From NCBI GenBank assembly GCA_019118525.1, contig DWYV01000067.1:52369-116368 (forward strand): DNA of 64,000 bases, read 5' to 3'. The position numbers and the translations under genes are program-made. The notes beneath the pieces were generated by a model. The model ran no database searches, was not told the origin of the DNA, and saw nothing but the letters and a program-made list of their open reading frames with translations. Numbering within the stretch: the first letter of the stretch is position 1; each line of letters opens with the position of its first letter. Of the stretch, positions 35,238 to 43,931 are shown piece after piece. This DNA comes from Candidatus Bariatricus faecipullorum. Its GTDB lineage: Bacteria > Bacillota > Clostridia > Lachnospirales > Lachnospiraceae.

Positions 35238-35750
35238 TTATTCCACCAGGTATCCTTTCTGCCTGAGTGCTTCTTCTATTTCATCCAGCGTCTCTTCCCT
35301 GTCTGCCTCTATCCTGTGACAGTGCTCCTGGCAGGTCAGATTCATCAGCGGACTGGATTTTCCTTTCCGGATATCCTCCAGAAACTTCCGGACGTCCCGC
35401 CGGGAGCGGATATGAAGCCCCGCTTCCAGTTCTCCGTACACCTTATGATTCACGCTGACGTTTTCCACGCAGCCGCCCAGATCCACCACGGTACACAGCT
35501 CATCTTCCAGCTGTTCCTCTGTATGGTTCACCTTCAGGACCCGGTGCCGAACCGGCGGCATACTTTCCAGCAGATACCCCCGGTTCGTGGAAAGGATGTC
35601 CTCTCCTGCCGCCCGAAGCAGGGCGATGTCCTGGACAATCACCTGGCGGCTGACCTGATAAATCTGCGCCAGCTCCTTTCCGGAAAGAGGCCGTTCTTCT
35701 TTCCGCATCCGTTCGATTATGTCTTCCCGACGCTGCTCTCCTGTCATTTC
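35238..35750 (-). CDS. niaR: NiaR-type nicotinate-responsive repressor (HTH + 3H)
   Basis: About 170 residues from the ATG at 35750 (MTGEQRREDI); an ATG 18 nt earlier is also possible. An N-terminal HTH_11 domain (GKELAQIYQVSRQVIVQDIALL) is followed by a 3H domain whose histidines appear in VNHKVYG, GLHIRS and EHCHRIEAD. NiaR represses NAD synthesis or niacin uptake genes when nicotinic acid is present (family knowledge). None of these targets lies in the window, so it would act in trans or on itself. Divergent from the DUF885 lipoprotein gene. Confidence 0.88.
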   Translation of the reverse strand, partial: EMTGEQRREDIIERMRKEERPLSGKELAQIYQVSRQVIVQDIALLRAAGEDILSTNRGYLLESMPPVRHRVLKVNHTEEQLEDELCTVVDLGGCVENVSVNHKVYGELEAGLHIRSRRDVRKFLEDIRKGKSSPLMNLTCQEHCHRIEADREETLDEIEEALRQKGYLVE

Positions 35751-35853
35751 CATCACCTCTTCGTCCATTGTATTCTGTAAAAACTGCCGGTGTCAATTCT
35801 ATTCTTTCCGCTTTCTGCATAAATTGTGTAAACTGTGTTTTCGGGGGATGTTT

Positions 35854-37596
35854 ATGCGTTCTCTCCCTCCTTTTTTCCGGCGGCTGGCTCCCGCCGTTCT
35901 TTTTTCGGTTTCCCTGTCTCTGGTATCCGGCTGCGGTCGGGACACTTCGGCCAGTCCGGACAAATCCTTTGAAGAATTTACCGCCCGGCTCTTCCGGGAT
36001 GAAGTCGCCGCCACTACCATCGGCCTTCATTATACGCTGAAAGAGCCGGAAGATTTCGGCCTGACCGACGTACCCGTCTCCTACGGTTCCTTTACCGCCA
36101 GCCCGGAGGCCGCCCAGGCTTCCGTGGAAAATGTGCAGGCTCTGCTGGAACCTTTCGCGGACGCAGACCTGTCAGAGGAAAACCGGCTTACATACGATGT
36201 GCTCTCTTTCTATCTGGAAAGCGCCTCCCTGGGCGCGGACTATGTCCTCTACCAGGAACCGTTAAGCCCGGTTACCGGCATTCATGCCCAGCTTCCGGTC
36301 ATCCTCTCGGAGTTCCCTTTTTATGACAAAGAGGATGTGGCCGATTACCTGGCTCTTCTGGAGGAAACGGACACCTATTTTGATTCCCTCCTTTCTTTTG
36401 AAAAAGCCAAGTCAGAGCAGGGACTCTTCATGCCGGACTTTCAGGCAGAGGAGGTTCTGGAACAGTGCCAGGCCTTCCTGGACATGGGAGACGGCAACTA
36501 TCTGTACAGTACCTTTCCGGAGCGCCTGGAAGAGCTGCCCGGCCTTTCCGAGGAAGAAAAAACCAGCCTTCAGGAGCAGAATACCTCCCTGGTATCCGGC
36601 GTTCTGCTTCCCGCATATGAGAATCTGGCCGCGGGTATCCGGGAACTGGCAGGAAGCGGGGTCAACGGCCAGGGGCTCTGCTATTACCCGGAAGGAAAAG
36701 ACTTTTACGCCTATGTCGTCCGTCAGGACACCGGCCTCTCCGAAACGATTCCCGCTCTGCAGGAGATGACGGAAGCGCAGATTATCGAGGACCTGACAGC
36801 CATGCAGCGCATTGCCTCCCAGCCGTCCGGGACACAGAACACGGTTTCCGTTCTGGAGAGCCTGACCCCCTCCGCCATCCTGGCGGATTTGCAGGAAAAA
36901 ATCACCGGCACTTTCCCGGAGATTCCCGAAACCAGCACCCGGATTAAATACGTTCCGGAGGCCCTGGAAGACTACTTAAGCCCCGCGTTTTACATGATTC
37001 CGCCCATCGACAGTTCCCTGGAAAATGTAATTTACATCAACCAGGGCCAGACTTCCCAGGGCCTGGAACTCTATACCACGCTGGCCCACGAAGGCTGGCC
37101 GGGGCATCTTTACCAGACAGTGTACTATGCCTCCCTCCAGAGGGACCCTCTCCGGAGTCTCCTGGATTTCGGCGGATACACGGAAGGCTGGGCCACCTAT
37201 GCGGAAATGATGTCCTACTATATGGCGCCTCTTTCCACAGCGGAGGCGGCCCTGTATCAGAAAAATGCCTCCGTCATTCTGGGACTTTACGCCACCGCTG
37301 ACATGGGCATTCACTACGACGGCTGGAGTGTTGCCGATACCCTCCGCTTTTTCAGCTCCTATGGAATTTCCGACGCAGAAACAGTCCGCTCCATCTACGA
37401 GCTCATTATCGGTACCCCGGGCAACTATCTGAAATACTACCTGGGCTACGTCAAGTTCTACACCCTGAAAAAGGAAATGGCGGCCAGACTGGGGGAAGAC
37501 TTCTCCCAGAAAAAATTCCACCAGGCCGTGCTGGACGCGGGCCCGGCTCCTTTCGACGTGCTGGAAGACTATGTTTCCGGACGTCTTCTGGAATAA
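35854..37596 (+). CDS. DUF885 lipoprotein, predicted zinc metallopeptidase
   Basis: About 580 residues from the ATG at 35854, which has a GGGGG site upstream and starts a lipoprotein signal peptide ending LSLVSGC, so Cys would be lipidated and the protein anchored outside. The DUF885 domain fills the rest. The HEGWPGH motif (about residue 420) resembles HExxH-type metal sites and lies after NVIYINQGQ; GGYTEGWATYAE follows and may give further ligands. These enzymes are thought to be carboxypeptidase-like; the substrate is unknown. Confidence 0.87.
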   Translation: MRSLPPFFRRLAPAVLFSVSLSLVSGCGRDTSASPDKSFEEFTARLFRDEVAATTIGLHYTLKEPEDFGLTDVPVSYGSFTASPEAAQASVENVQALLEPFADADLSEENRLTYDVLSFYLESASLGADYVLYQEPLSPVTGIHAQLPVILSEFPFYDKEDVADYLALLEETDTYFDSLLSFEKAKSEQGLFMPDFQAEEVLEQCQAFLDMGDGNYLYSTFPERLEELPGLSEEEKTSLQEQNTSLVSGVLLPAYENLAAGIRELAGSGVNGQGLCYYPEGKDFYAYVVRQDTGLSETIPALQEMTEAQIIEDLTAMQRIASQPSGTQNTVSVLESLTPSAILADLQEKITGTFPEIPETSTRIKYVPEALEDYLSPAFYMIPPIDSSLENVIYINQGQTSQGLELYTTLAHEGWPGHLYQTVYYASLQRDPLRSLLDFGGYTEGWATYAEMMSYYMAPLSTAEAALYQKNASVILGLYATADMGIHYDGWSVADTLRFFSSYGISDAETVRSIYELIIGTPGNYLKYYLGYVKFYTLKKEMAARLGEDFSQKKFHQAVLDAGPAPFDVLEDYVSGRLLE

Positions 37597-37613
37597 CCCC
37601 GGCCCAGATACAG

Positions 37614-37654
37614 AGCAGGGACAGGGGCGGCCGCCGTTCTCCCCTGTCCCTGCT
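37614..37654 (+). terminator. Terminator after the DUF885 gene
   Basis: A perfect 14-bp inverted repeat (AGCAGGGACAGGGG and CCCCTGTCCCTGCT) lies 18 nt after the stop codon and is followed by a T-rich stretch. It separates two convergent genes. Confidence 0.75.
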
Positions 37655-37677
37655 GATTCAGTTTCTGTTTACAATTT

Positions 37678-38730
37678 TTATAAATCCAGCTTCAAATCGT
37701 TTTCCTTAATCCAGCCTGCCCGGCGCAGCGGAAGCGCAAACAGCCAGGACAGCAGGCCCGGAAGCAGAAAGCAGATAAGAAGCAGTCCGCCCCAGTCCAT
37801 CCCCGTTACAGCGGCCTTCGTTCCTTCCGCAATATCGGACATCCAGCCCGTATACACTCCAATCTGTCCGACCAGGCCGCAGGTTCCCATACCGGAGGAA
37901 ACTGCCGGCCCGTTCATCTCCAGATGGAAGAGGCAGGTGGCAAGCGGTCCGGTCACGGCAGATGCCAGCGTGGGCGGAATCCAGATACGCGGGTTTCTCA
38001 CGATATTTCCCATCTGAAGCATGGAGGTCCCCAGTCCCTGAGCCAGCAGGCCACCCCAGCGGTTTTCCTGAAAGCTCATAATGGCAAAGCCTACCATCTG
38101 GGCACAGCAGCCTGCCACTGCCGCTCCCCCGGCCAGTCCCGTCAGAGAAAGAGCCGCGCAGATGGCTGCGCTGCTGATGGGAAGCGTAAGCGCAATCCCC
38201 ACCAGCACGGATACCAGAATCCCCATAAAGAAAGGCTGAAGCTCGGTCGCCCACATAATCGCGCTTCCCACAGCACTGGCCGCGGCGCCGATGGCCGGCG
38301 CCCACCAGATGGACAGCAGTACGCCGGTGGCAATGGTTACAAACGGCGTCACAATGATATCTATTTTTGTTTCTTTTGATACAATCTTGCCAAGTTCTGC
38401 CGCAAAAATGGTCACAATCAGTACCGCCAGAGGGCCACCCGCCCCGCCCAGTTCATTTGCCGCAACCCCGACAGCCGTCAGGGAAAACAGCACCAGCCCC
38501 GGACACTGGAGCGCATATCCGATAGAAATCGCCATGGCAGGTCCCGTGGCACTTTTGGCGTAGTCCCCGATGGTCACCAGAACAGACAGTCCGGTCTGCT
38601 CTCCCAGGGTACCGATAATCGTTCCAATCAGCAGGGACGCAAACAGTCCCTGGGCCATGGCTCCCAGTGCATCAATTCCATACCTTTTCACGGAAAAGAC
38701 AACATTCTTTCTTTTTAGAAATTCTTTCAT
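37678..38730 (-). CDS. PfoR-like / PTS EIIC-type membrane transporter
   Basis: A 350-residue polytopic protein with about ten hydrophobic segments. The N-terminus VKRYGIDALGAMAQGLFASL and the internal GTSMLQMGNIVRNPRIWIPP with GPLATCLFHLEMNGPAVSSGMGTCGLVGQIG match the PTS_EIIC_2/PfoR family. These proteins are annotated as sugar PTS IIC or regulators of perfringolysin, yet no EIIA or EIIB lies nearby, so phosphotransfer-linked transport is not assured. Confidence 0.85.
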   Translation of the reverse strand: MKEFLKRKNVVFSVKRYGIDALGAMAQGLFASLLIGTIIGTLGEQTGLSVLVTIGDYAKSATGPAMAISIGYALQCPGLVLFSLTAVGVAANELGGAGGPLAVLIVTIFAAELGKIVSKETKIDIIVTPFVTIATGVLLSIWWAPAIGAAASAVGSAIMWATELQPFFMGILVSVLVGIALTLPISSAAICAALSLTGLAGGAAVAGCCAQMVGFAIMSFQENRWGGLLAQGLGTSMLQMGNIVRNPRIWIPPTLASAVTGPLATCLFHLEMNGPAVSSGMGTCGLVGQIGVYTGWMSDIAEGTKAAVTGMDWGGLLLICFLLPGLLSWLFALPLRRAGWIKENDLKLDL

Positions 38731-38985
38731 TTCTTTTCTCTCCCATTCCTTCTCATTTTCTGGATTTTCTCAGTCTTTGTATGTCTTATCATGTGTCTTG
38801 TCACCAGAGTCGACACAACTGTTATTATCCCTCTTTTTCCGCTCCCCGTCAAGACATCGGATAGGAGAATTTCTTTCCCCTATCCGCTCCCGCGATACCC
38901 CGCTCATCTCGCAGCAAAAGCTGCTCGATGGTCTCCGCTCTGCTCCGGTCGGCGCTAAGCGAACGTCCACTGGACGTTCAGCGCC
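38731..38985. other. Gene-free region with GC-rich hairpins
   Basis: No coding gene is supported here. It holds two inverted repeats: CGGATAGG/CCTATCCG (38859-38887) and GGCGCTAAGCGAACGTCC paired with its near-complement (38951-38984, with the palindrome ACGTCCACTGGACGT). The leftmost part carries the upstream sequence of the PfoR-like gene. The 83-nt dispersed element begins immediately to the right. Confidence 0.6.
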
Positions 38986-39068
38986 GTTGCCCGTCGGATG
39001 TCCGCTCGTGCCCTAAAGGACTAGCTCCGCGTCGCAAGCACGGCGGCCGCCCTCCGGGCGTATCGCAC
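38986..39068. repeat. 83-nt dispersed structured element, copy A
   Basis: Exactly 83 nt long, as is copy B at 60799-60881, with most differences in three short patches. A central stem pairs CCGC-T-CGTGC with GCACGGCGG; copy B has CGCGC and GCGCGG, so the T-A pair at element positions 24/55 has become C-G. The outer stem also stays pairable while its bases differ. On the minus strand it begins directly after the T-run of the deacetylase terminator. Confidence 0.8.
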
Positions 39069-39105
39069 AAAAAAACCCGGCCTCCCGGATACCCGAAAGG
39101 CTGGG
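39069..39105 (-). terminator. Terminator after the polysaccharide deacetylase gene
   Basis: On the minus strand CCCAGCCT and AGGCCGGG form a stem (one mismatch) followed by TTTTTTT. It lies about 30 nt after the stop codon and abuts the 83-nt element. Confidence 0.85.
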
Positions 39106-39134
39106 CACTTTTCTCTGACAGCACAGCTGACAGA

Positions 39135-40571
39135 CTAATTGTTCACTTTATGGTGGGGCGCATAGGAGTCCATCGTCAGCGGCAGGAAGGTATACCCCTG
39201 CTCCCGGTAATGCTCGATAATCTTCGGAAGCGCCTCCACGGTTGTATCTTTTGCGTCGGTATCATGCATCAGAATGTTGATATGCTTTGCCTCGCAGGAG
39301 GTGGCGTTTTCCACCAGCTTCTCCACCGGCACATTGTTTCCGCTGGCGTCTGTGGAATCGCAGTTCCAGTCAAAATACTGATACCCCATCTCCTGCACCT
39401 TCCGGGTCAGTGTGGTCATTAGTCCGGGCGAATACTTTGCACTGACTGTATTGCTTCCGCCTCCGGGGAAACGGATAATATGAGACTCATCCCCGGTCAC
39501 TTCTTTTACCATGTCCGATATCCGTCCCAGGTCCTCAAAATACGCTTCCTCCGAAGAATAGACGGTTTTGTAGTCATGGGTGTATGTATGAAGCCCCACG
39601 GCATGTCCCTCATCATGGGCCCGCTTCAGCAGGGAATTCCATTTCTGGTTATTCCCCGTCACAAAAAAGGTGGCTTTTGCGTTGTACTCCTTCAGAATAT
39701 CCAGGATTTTTCCCGTGTTTTCCGACGGCCCGTCGTCAAAGGTCAGATACACCACCTTCTGCTCATACTCCGCATTGCGGAGGACCGTCACCTTTTTCTG
39801 AACCGTCTCCACATTCCCGGACCTGTCCGTTGCCTTATACGTCACGATGTATGTTCCGGGAACGGTAAAATCCACACCAGCGCTGTCGATTTCCAGCACC
39901 GGCGCCGGATCCAGGTTGTCGCTTACTGTGATGCCGTTTTGAAAATCCAGCGTCTTTCCCTGCAGGATTTCCTCGTCCGCCACTCCGCTGACCGCCGGCT
40001 TCTCCGTATCCTTCTGCCTGGTCAGCGACGCTTTTTCCGTGGTCCGGTTTCCACTGGCGTCCACTGCCTCTATCTCGATTTCCTTCGTTCCCTCTGTTTT
40101 TTCCGTCTCCGGCGTTTTAAACTGCAGGGTAACCTCCGAGGCGTCGGTCACCTCCTGAACAAACATCTCCGGAGAAACATCCCCTGCCGTATCCGTCGTA
40201 TACGGCTTTGTTTTCAGCACCGGCGGCTTCGTATCCCGCACTTTTACCTTTACTTTCTGCCGGTCTCTCCGGCAGCTGTATGTTATCTCATAGTCGCCTT
40301 CGCTTTCCGTATTGACCTGACCGGTTATTTTCACCTCATCCTTTTCCCCGAAACGCACGCGCCGGATGTTCTTTTCCGGCTGAAAAGGTTCTTTCAGTTC
40401 CTGGTTTACTACTTCATTTTTCAGTTCCAGAGGGTACTGGTACAAGTAGACCGCCCCTCCTGTGATTCCGGCACAGATTAGAAAAAGGAGGACCAGAAGT
40501 ACAGGAAGTGTCCTGCTCCCCCGCCTTTTTCTTCCCCTCCGGCGTCTTCTCTGTCTCCGTTTATCTGTCAT
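39135..40571 (-). CDS. Membrane-anchored polysaccharide deacetylase with Ig-like domains
   Basis: A 478-residue protein. A very basic N-terminus (KRRQRRRRRGRKRRG) precedes a signal anchor (about 22-45), then two or three Ig-like modules of DUF5011 type (DTKPPVLK, DTEKPAVSG, about 85-275), then a NodB deacetylase domain with TFDDGPSENT (metal Asp), HDEGHAVGLHTYTHDY (HxxxH) and RFPGGGSN. It probably removes acetyl groups from peptidoglycan sugars or another wall glycan outside the membrane, as PdaA/PgdA proteins do. Monocistronic, with a terminator downstream. Confidence 0.92.
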   Translation of the reverse strand: MTDKRRQRRRRRGRKRRGSRTLPVLLVLLFLICAGITGGAVYLYQYPLELKNEVVNQELKEPFQPEKNIRRVRFGEKDEVKITGQVNTESEGDYEITYSCRRDRQKVKVKVRDTKPPVLKTKPYTTDTAGDVSPEMFVQEVTDASEVTLQFKTPETEKTEGTKEIEIEAVDASGNRTTEKASLTRQKDTEKPAVSGVADEEILQGKTLDFQNGITVSDNLDPAPVLEIDSAGVDFTVPGTYIVTYKATDRSGNVETVQKKVTVLRNAEYEQKVVYLTFDDGPSENTGKILDILKEYNAKATFFVTGNNQKWNSLLKRAHDEGHAVGLHTYTHDYKTVYSSEEAYFEDLGRISDMVKEVTGDESHIIRFPGGGSNTVSAKYSPGLMTTLTRKVQEMGYQYFDWNCDSTDASGNNVPVEKLVENATSCEAKHINILMHDTDAKDTTVEALPKIIEHYREQGYTFLPLTMDSYAPHHKVNN

Positions 40572-40687
40572 ACTGATTCCTCATCTTTTGTAATTATAAG
40601 GGTGCTGATTCAGCGTAACATATTGTCTGTCGTTTTTCAACTAACTTCCGTATTTTATCTTGAAATTATTCGTTTTACGTATGGTTT

Positions 40688-41212
40688 TCACATCATTCCG
40701 GCCAGAACCACGCTGGCGGCCAGACCTGCAAAAGTGGCCAGGAGCGCCCCGGCCAGAGTATAGCGGGTATGTCTGACTTTTGCCGTCATGAAATAAACCG
40801 ACATGGTGTAAAAAATCGTCTCCGTGCAGGCCATGGAAATCGAGGCAATCAGTCCGATACGGGAGTCCGTTCCGAATTCTTTGTAAATATCCAGGAGAAG
40901 GCCGGAAGCCGCTGAGGAGGAAAACATCTTTACCACGGTCAGAGGCACCAGCTCCCCGGGAAAACCTATGTAGCCGGTAAACTGTCCAATCAGCCCGCTG
41001 ATATAGTCCAGAAACCCGGAGGCCCGGAGAATCCCTACCGCCACCATCAGGCCGATTAAGGTAGGCATGATTTTTATCACCGTCAGGAACCCGCTCCGGG
41101 CCCCCTTAATAAAGGTATCGTATACGCCAGTCTCAGCGCTCAGACCGTAGATGAGAATACTGACAATCAGAAACGGTACGATAAAATCCGTAACATAGAG
41201 AAAAAACTGCAT
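40688..41212 (-). CDS. spmB: Spore maturation protein B
   Basis: A 174-residue membrane protein with several helices and the Gate/nucleoside-recognition features GFLTVIKIMPTLIGLMVAVG and FSSSAASGLLLDI. It is required with SpmA for spore core dehydration in Bacillus. Usually spmA and spmB are adjacent; here 741 bp including a RhuM fragment and a terminator-like hairpin lie between them. The only plausible ribosome site, AGGGCGG, lies inside that hairpin. Confidence 0.92.
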   Translation of the reverse strand: MQFFLYVTDFIVPFLIVSILIYGLSAETGVYDTFIKGARSGFLTVIKIMPTLIGLMVAVGILRASGFLDYISGLIGQFTGYIGFPGELVPLTVVKMFSSSAASGLLLDIYKEFGTDSRIGLIASISMACTETIFYTMSVYFMTAKVRHTRYTLAGALLATFAGLAASVVLAGMM

Positions 41213-41214
41213 AG

Positions 41215-41267
41215 AAAAACCGCCCTGCCGGATACTTTATTACAAATGTATGCGGCAGAACGGTTTT
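41215..41267 (-). terminator. Terminator-like hairpin directly ahead of spmB
   Basis: On the minus strand AAAACCGTTCTGCCG pairs with CGGCAGGGCGGTTTTT and is followed by CTATG, where ATG is the spmB start. It has the form of an intrinsic terminator (T-run TTTTT) and also covers the likely spmB ribosome site. It should stop transcripts from the RhuM fragment. Confidence 0.7.
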
Positions 41268-41315
41268 CCAGTACTTCCCTATTTCTATTGTAAAAGTTTC
41301 TTTATATCTCCGGTT

Positions 41316-41771
41316 TTAGCGGCCCATAGAACCAGGCGGCAGTAACACCCCGTCGGTCAGGAAGTCCGCTCTGTCAATACCGTATCCTCTCTTAGCATAC
41401 TGGGCCAACACCTGAGTTGCCCATCTTCGAAACTGTGTTGCCCTTATAGAGTTCACCCGATATCCTACGGATATAACAGCGTCTAAGTTATAATGCTCTA
41501 TAGAACGGTTAACCTGTCTTAAGCCCTCCGTTTGAACTATTCGAATTTTTCGAGTAGTTGCCTCACACTCAAGTTCTCCTGATGCGTATACTTCTTTCAA
41601 ATGATAAGTTATGGTATTTACTTCCACATCAAACAAGGCTGCCATCATTTTTTGTGTCATCCATAATGTCCCATCCTCATACCGCACCTCAACCCCGTCA
41701 CTGTGGTTTTGTGTCTCAAATATTAAGAATTCTGCTGTGCTGTTACGAATCATTAGTTTCTTGTCACTCAT
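41316..41771 (-). pseudogene. RhuM-family protein, C-terminally truncated
   Basis: The 151-residue frame matches the N-terminal half of the RhuM/virulence-protein family: VEVRYEDGTLWMTQKMMAAL, FDVEVNTITYHLKEVY, then EHYNLDAVISVGYRVNS and ATQFRRWATQVLAQYAKRGYGID. Intact members are about 320-340 residues; here the frame ends at GVLLPPGSMGR soon after the conserved core. It has a ribosome site (AAAGGAA), so a short protein could still be made. It is AT-richer than its neighbours and splits spmA from spmB, which suggests a horizontally acquired fragment. RhuM genes are common in genomic islands and beside restriction or toxin systems. Confidence 0.75.
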
Positions 41772-41953
41772 AATAAAGGGTTCCTTTCAATAAACTGAAT
41801 TTTATCACTTTTCCCCGTTTTATTTACATAAATACAAAACTTCTTATTTTCACTTTCATTCTATTATTGGGTCTTTATAATGTCAACATCATACTGTCTG
41901 GCTTATACAGTCTTAGAGACCATATCCGGCATGGGCCGAAAAAGACAGAGAGC
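41772..41953. other. AT-rich spacer between spmA and the RhuM fragment
   Basis: No gene is supported. The spmA stop is followed on the minus strand by a weak AGAG/CTCT hairpin with TTTTT (about 41930-41960), and the rest is AT-rich, unlike the surrounding genes. It probably came with the RhuM fragment. Confidence 0.5.
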
Positions 41954-42577
41954 CTAGACTCTCCGCCTTCTGTCCATCAGCTTACAGAAAATCACCGCCA
42001 CCCCGGTACTCACCGTAGTGGCCAGTATCCCGGCCCCCACAATGGCGGCCGGATTCACACTCCCGTACTGGCTCCGGTAGGCTATGACATTCACCGGTAT
42101 CAGCTGCAGGGAGGAAATGTTAATAATCAGAAAGGTGCACATCTCATTGCTGGCGGTTCCGGCCGGGCGCACCGGTCCGGGAAGCCGCCCTCTCCTTCTG
42201 TCCTCCTCCAGTTTTCCCAGCTCTTCCATGGCCTGCAGGCCTGCGGGAGTGGCCGCCCAGCCAAGGCCCAGCACGTTGGCTATCAGGTTCGCCATGATGG
42301 GCGCTTCTGCCGGATGTCCTTTGGGAATTCCCGGAAAGAGGAAGCGGATGACCGGCCCCAGCCTCCGGGAGGCCGCCTCCATCACTCCCGCCTGCCGGGC
42401 AATTTCCATCAGGCCTACCCAGAAGGACATCACGCCCAGCATGGTAATACAAAGCGTCACCGCTTCCCGGGAAGAATCCAGGGCCGCATTGGTTATCTCT
42501 CCCATGTTTCCCGTAAAGGCCGCAAACACAATTCCCACCAGAATCATGCCGGCCCAGAGATAATTCAGCATATACAC
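41954..42577 (-). CDS. spmA: Spore maturation protein A
   Basis: A 207-residue membrane protein starting MYMLNYLWAGMILVGIVFAA with the Gate-domain stretch ALDSSREAVTLCITMLGVMSFW and NLIANVLGLGWAATPAGLQAM, as in SpmA. It acts with SpmB in the developing spore. Its presence indicates a spore-former or a lineage that recently lost sporulation. It is read away from the AI-2E-family gene terminator. Confidence 0.92.
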   Translation of the reverse strand: MYMLNYLWAGMILVGIVFAAFTGNMGEITNAALDSSREAVTLCITMLGVMSFWVGLMEIARQAGVMEAASRRLGPVIRFLFPGIPKGHPAEAPIMANLIANVLGLGWAATPAGLQAMEELGKLEEDRRRGRLPGPVRPAGTASNEMCTFLIINISSLQLIPVNVIAYRSQYGSVNPAAIVGAGILATTVSTGVAVIFCKLMDRRRRV

Positions 42578-42640
42578 ACCGCCTTTTTCCGCTTCTGCTA
42601 TTATGTATATGACAGAGTTTCTCCGGGCAGAAGCCCCGGG

Positions 42641-42674
42641 AAAAAACGGCAGCCCGGTATCTCCGGACTGCCGT
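42641..42674 (-). terminator. Terminator after the AI-2E-family gene
   Basis: On the minus strand ACGGCAG/CTGCCGT encloses an inner TCCGG/CCGGG pairing and is followed by TTTTTT. It ends the riboswitch-controlled P-type ATPase/AI-2E-family transcript. Confidence 0.85.
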
Positions 42675-42680
42675 CTGTCT

Positions 42681-43922
42681 TTACAGTTCTTTTCCTTTCT
42701 TCTGTTCCTCGCGGAAGATTTCTTCCATACGCTCCTGCTCTTCTTCCGTATATTCTTCCACCGTAGTGGCCGTTACTGTTTTTATCTTCTGCTTTTTCAG
42801 CAGCAGACGCACTACTTCCCGGAACAGCGTGTAGACCACAGAAACAATGGGAATGAAAATCAGCATTCCCACAACGCCCATCAGGCTGCCGCCCACGCTG
42901 ACCGCCGCCAGCACCCAGATGGAGGGAAGCCCCACCGAATTCCCTACCACATGGGGATAAATCAGGTTTCCTTCAATCTGCTGCAGTATCAGAAAGAGAA
43001 TGACAAAAAATACCGCCTGCCTGGGATTGACCATAAATATCAGGAACGCACCCAGAAAGCAGCCTATAAAAGCGCCGAAAATGGGAATCAGCGCGGTAAA
43101 GGCGATAAGAATGCCTATCAGCAGGGCATAGGGCATTCCAAGCACCGTCATGGACACAACAAACATGGCACCCAGAATCAGGGCTTCCACGCACTGCCCC
43201 GCCAGGAAACTGGCAAAGGTCTTATACGTCAGGGAGCAGACCTCCAGGGCCACCTCCGCTTTCCGCTTCGGGATAAACGCAAAAAACACTTTTCTTGCCT
43301 GTACGTGCAGCTTTTCTTTCTGAATCAGAATGTAGCAGGCAAAGGAAAAGGCGATGAAAAATGTCGTCACCCCGCTTACAATATTCCGGGTCACGGTAAT
43401 CGTCGTATTCATCACACTGTTCGCTCCGCTTCCCAGAAAGCTCATCGCCCAGTTCACCATCTGGTCCGGGTTAAAACTGAGCCGATTCACGTAGTCCATA
43501 ATATCCGGATTGTTGTTTGTGAATTCTGCAATCCAGTCCCGCATCCGGGGAAGGAAATCCGCAATGCTGTTGCCCAGGCTTACCACAGTATTCCCAAGCT
43601 GCGGGATGACCCCGAACATTACCAGCACAATCACCGTAACCGCCAGCACAATGGTGATAACCAGACTCAGCGGCCGGGCCAGTTTCCGTTTCCACCGGCC
43701 CCGGTTCTCTTTCTCCCCGAACAGCGTCTTTTCAATAAAACTCATGGGAACGTTGATTACAAAGGCAATGGCGCCTCCCAGGACAAAGGGGAAGAGGATC
43801 CCCCAGATAAATCCAACGGCCTCCAGCACCACGGAGAGGTTCCAGAGTCCTACCAGTATCAGAATGGTAAACACTATCAGCCCCCGCAGTTTTTTAATCG
43901 TTTCCCGGCTCAAGTCCATCAT
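42681..43922 (-). CDS. AI-2E family transporter (TqsA/YtvI-like)
   Basis: A 413-residue protein with about seven to eight helices. Typical segments are GILFPFVLGGAIAFVINVPM, ADFLPRMRDWIAEF and the conserved GMPYALLIGILIAFTALIPI with FGAFIG. The family includes exporters of autoinducer-2 and Na+/H+ antiporters, so the substrate is open. The start at 43922 or the next codon lies 10 bp after the P-type ATPase stop, so the two are probably co-transcribed under the Mn2+ riboswitch. Confidence 0.88.
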   Translation of the reverse strand: MMDLSRETIKKLRGLIVFTILILVGLWNLSVVLEAVGFIWGILFPFVLGGAIAFVINVPMSFIEKTLFGEKENRGRWKRKLARPLSLVITIVLAVTVIVLVMFGVIPQLGNTVVSLGNSIADFLPRMRDWIAEFTNNNPDIMDYVNRLSFNPDQMVNWAMSFLGSGANSVMNTTITVTRNIVSGVTTFFIAFSFACYILIQKEKLHVQARKVFFAFIPKRKAEVALEVCSLTYKTFASFLAGQCVEALILGAMFVVSMTVLGMPYALLIGILIAFTALIPIFGAFIGCFLGAFLIFMVNPRQAVFFVILFLILQQIEGNLIYPHVVGNSVGLPSIWVLAAVSVGGSLMGVVGMLIFIPIVSVVYTLFREVVRLLLKKQKIKTVTATTVEEYTEEEQERMEEIFREEQKKGKEL

Positions 43923-43931
43923 ATCAGCCTC

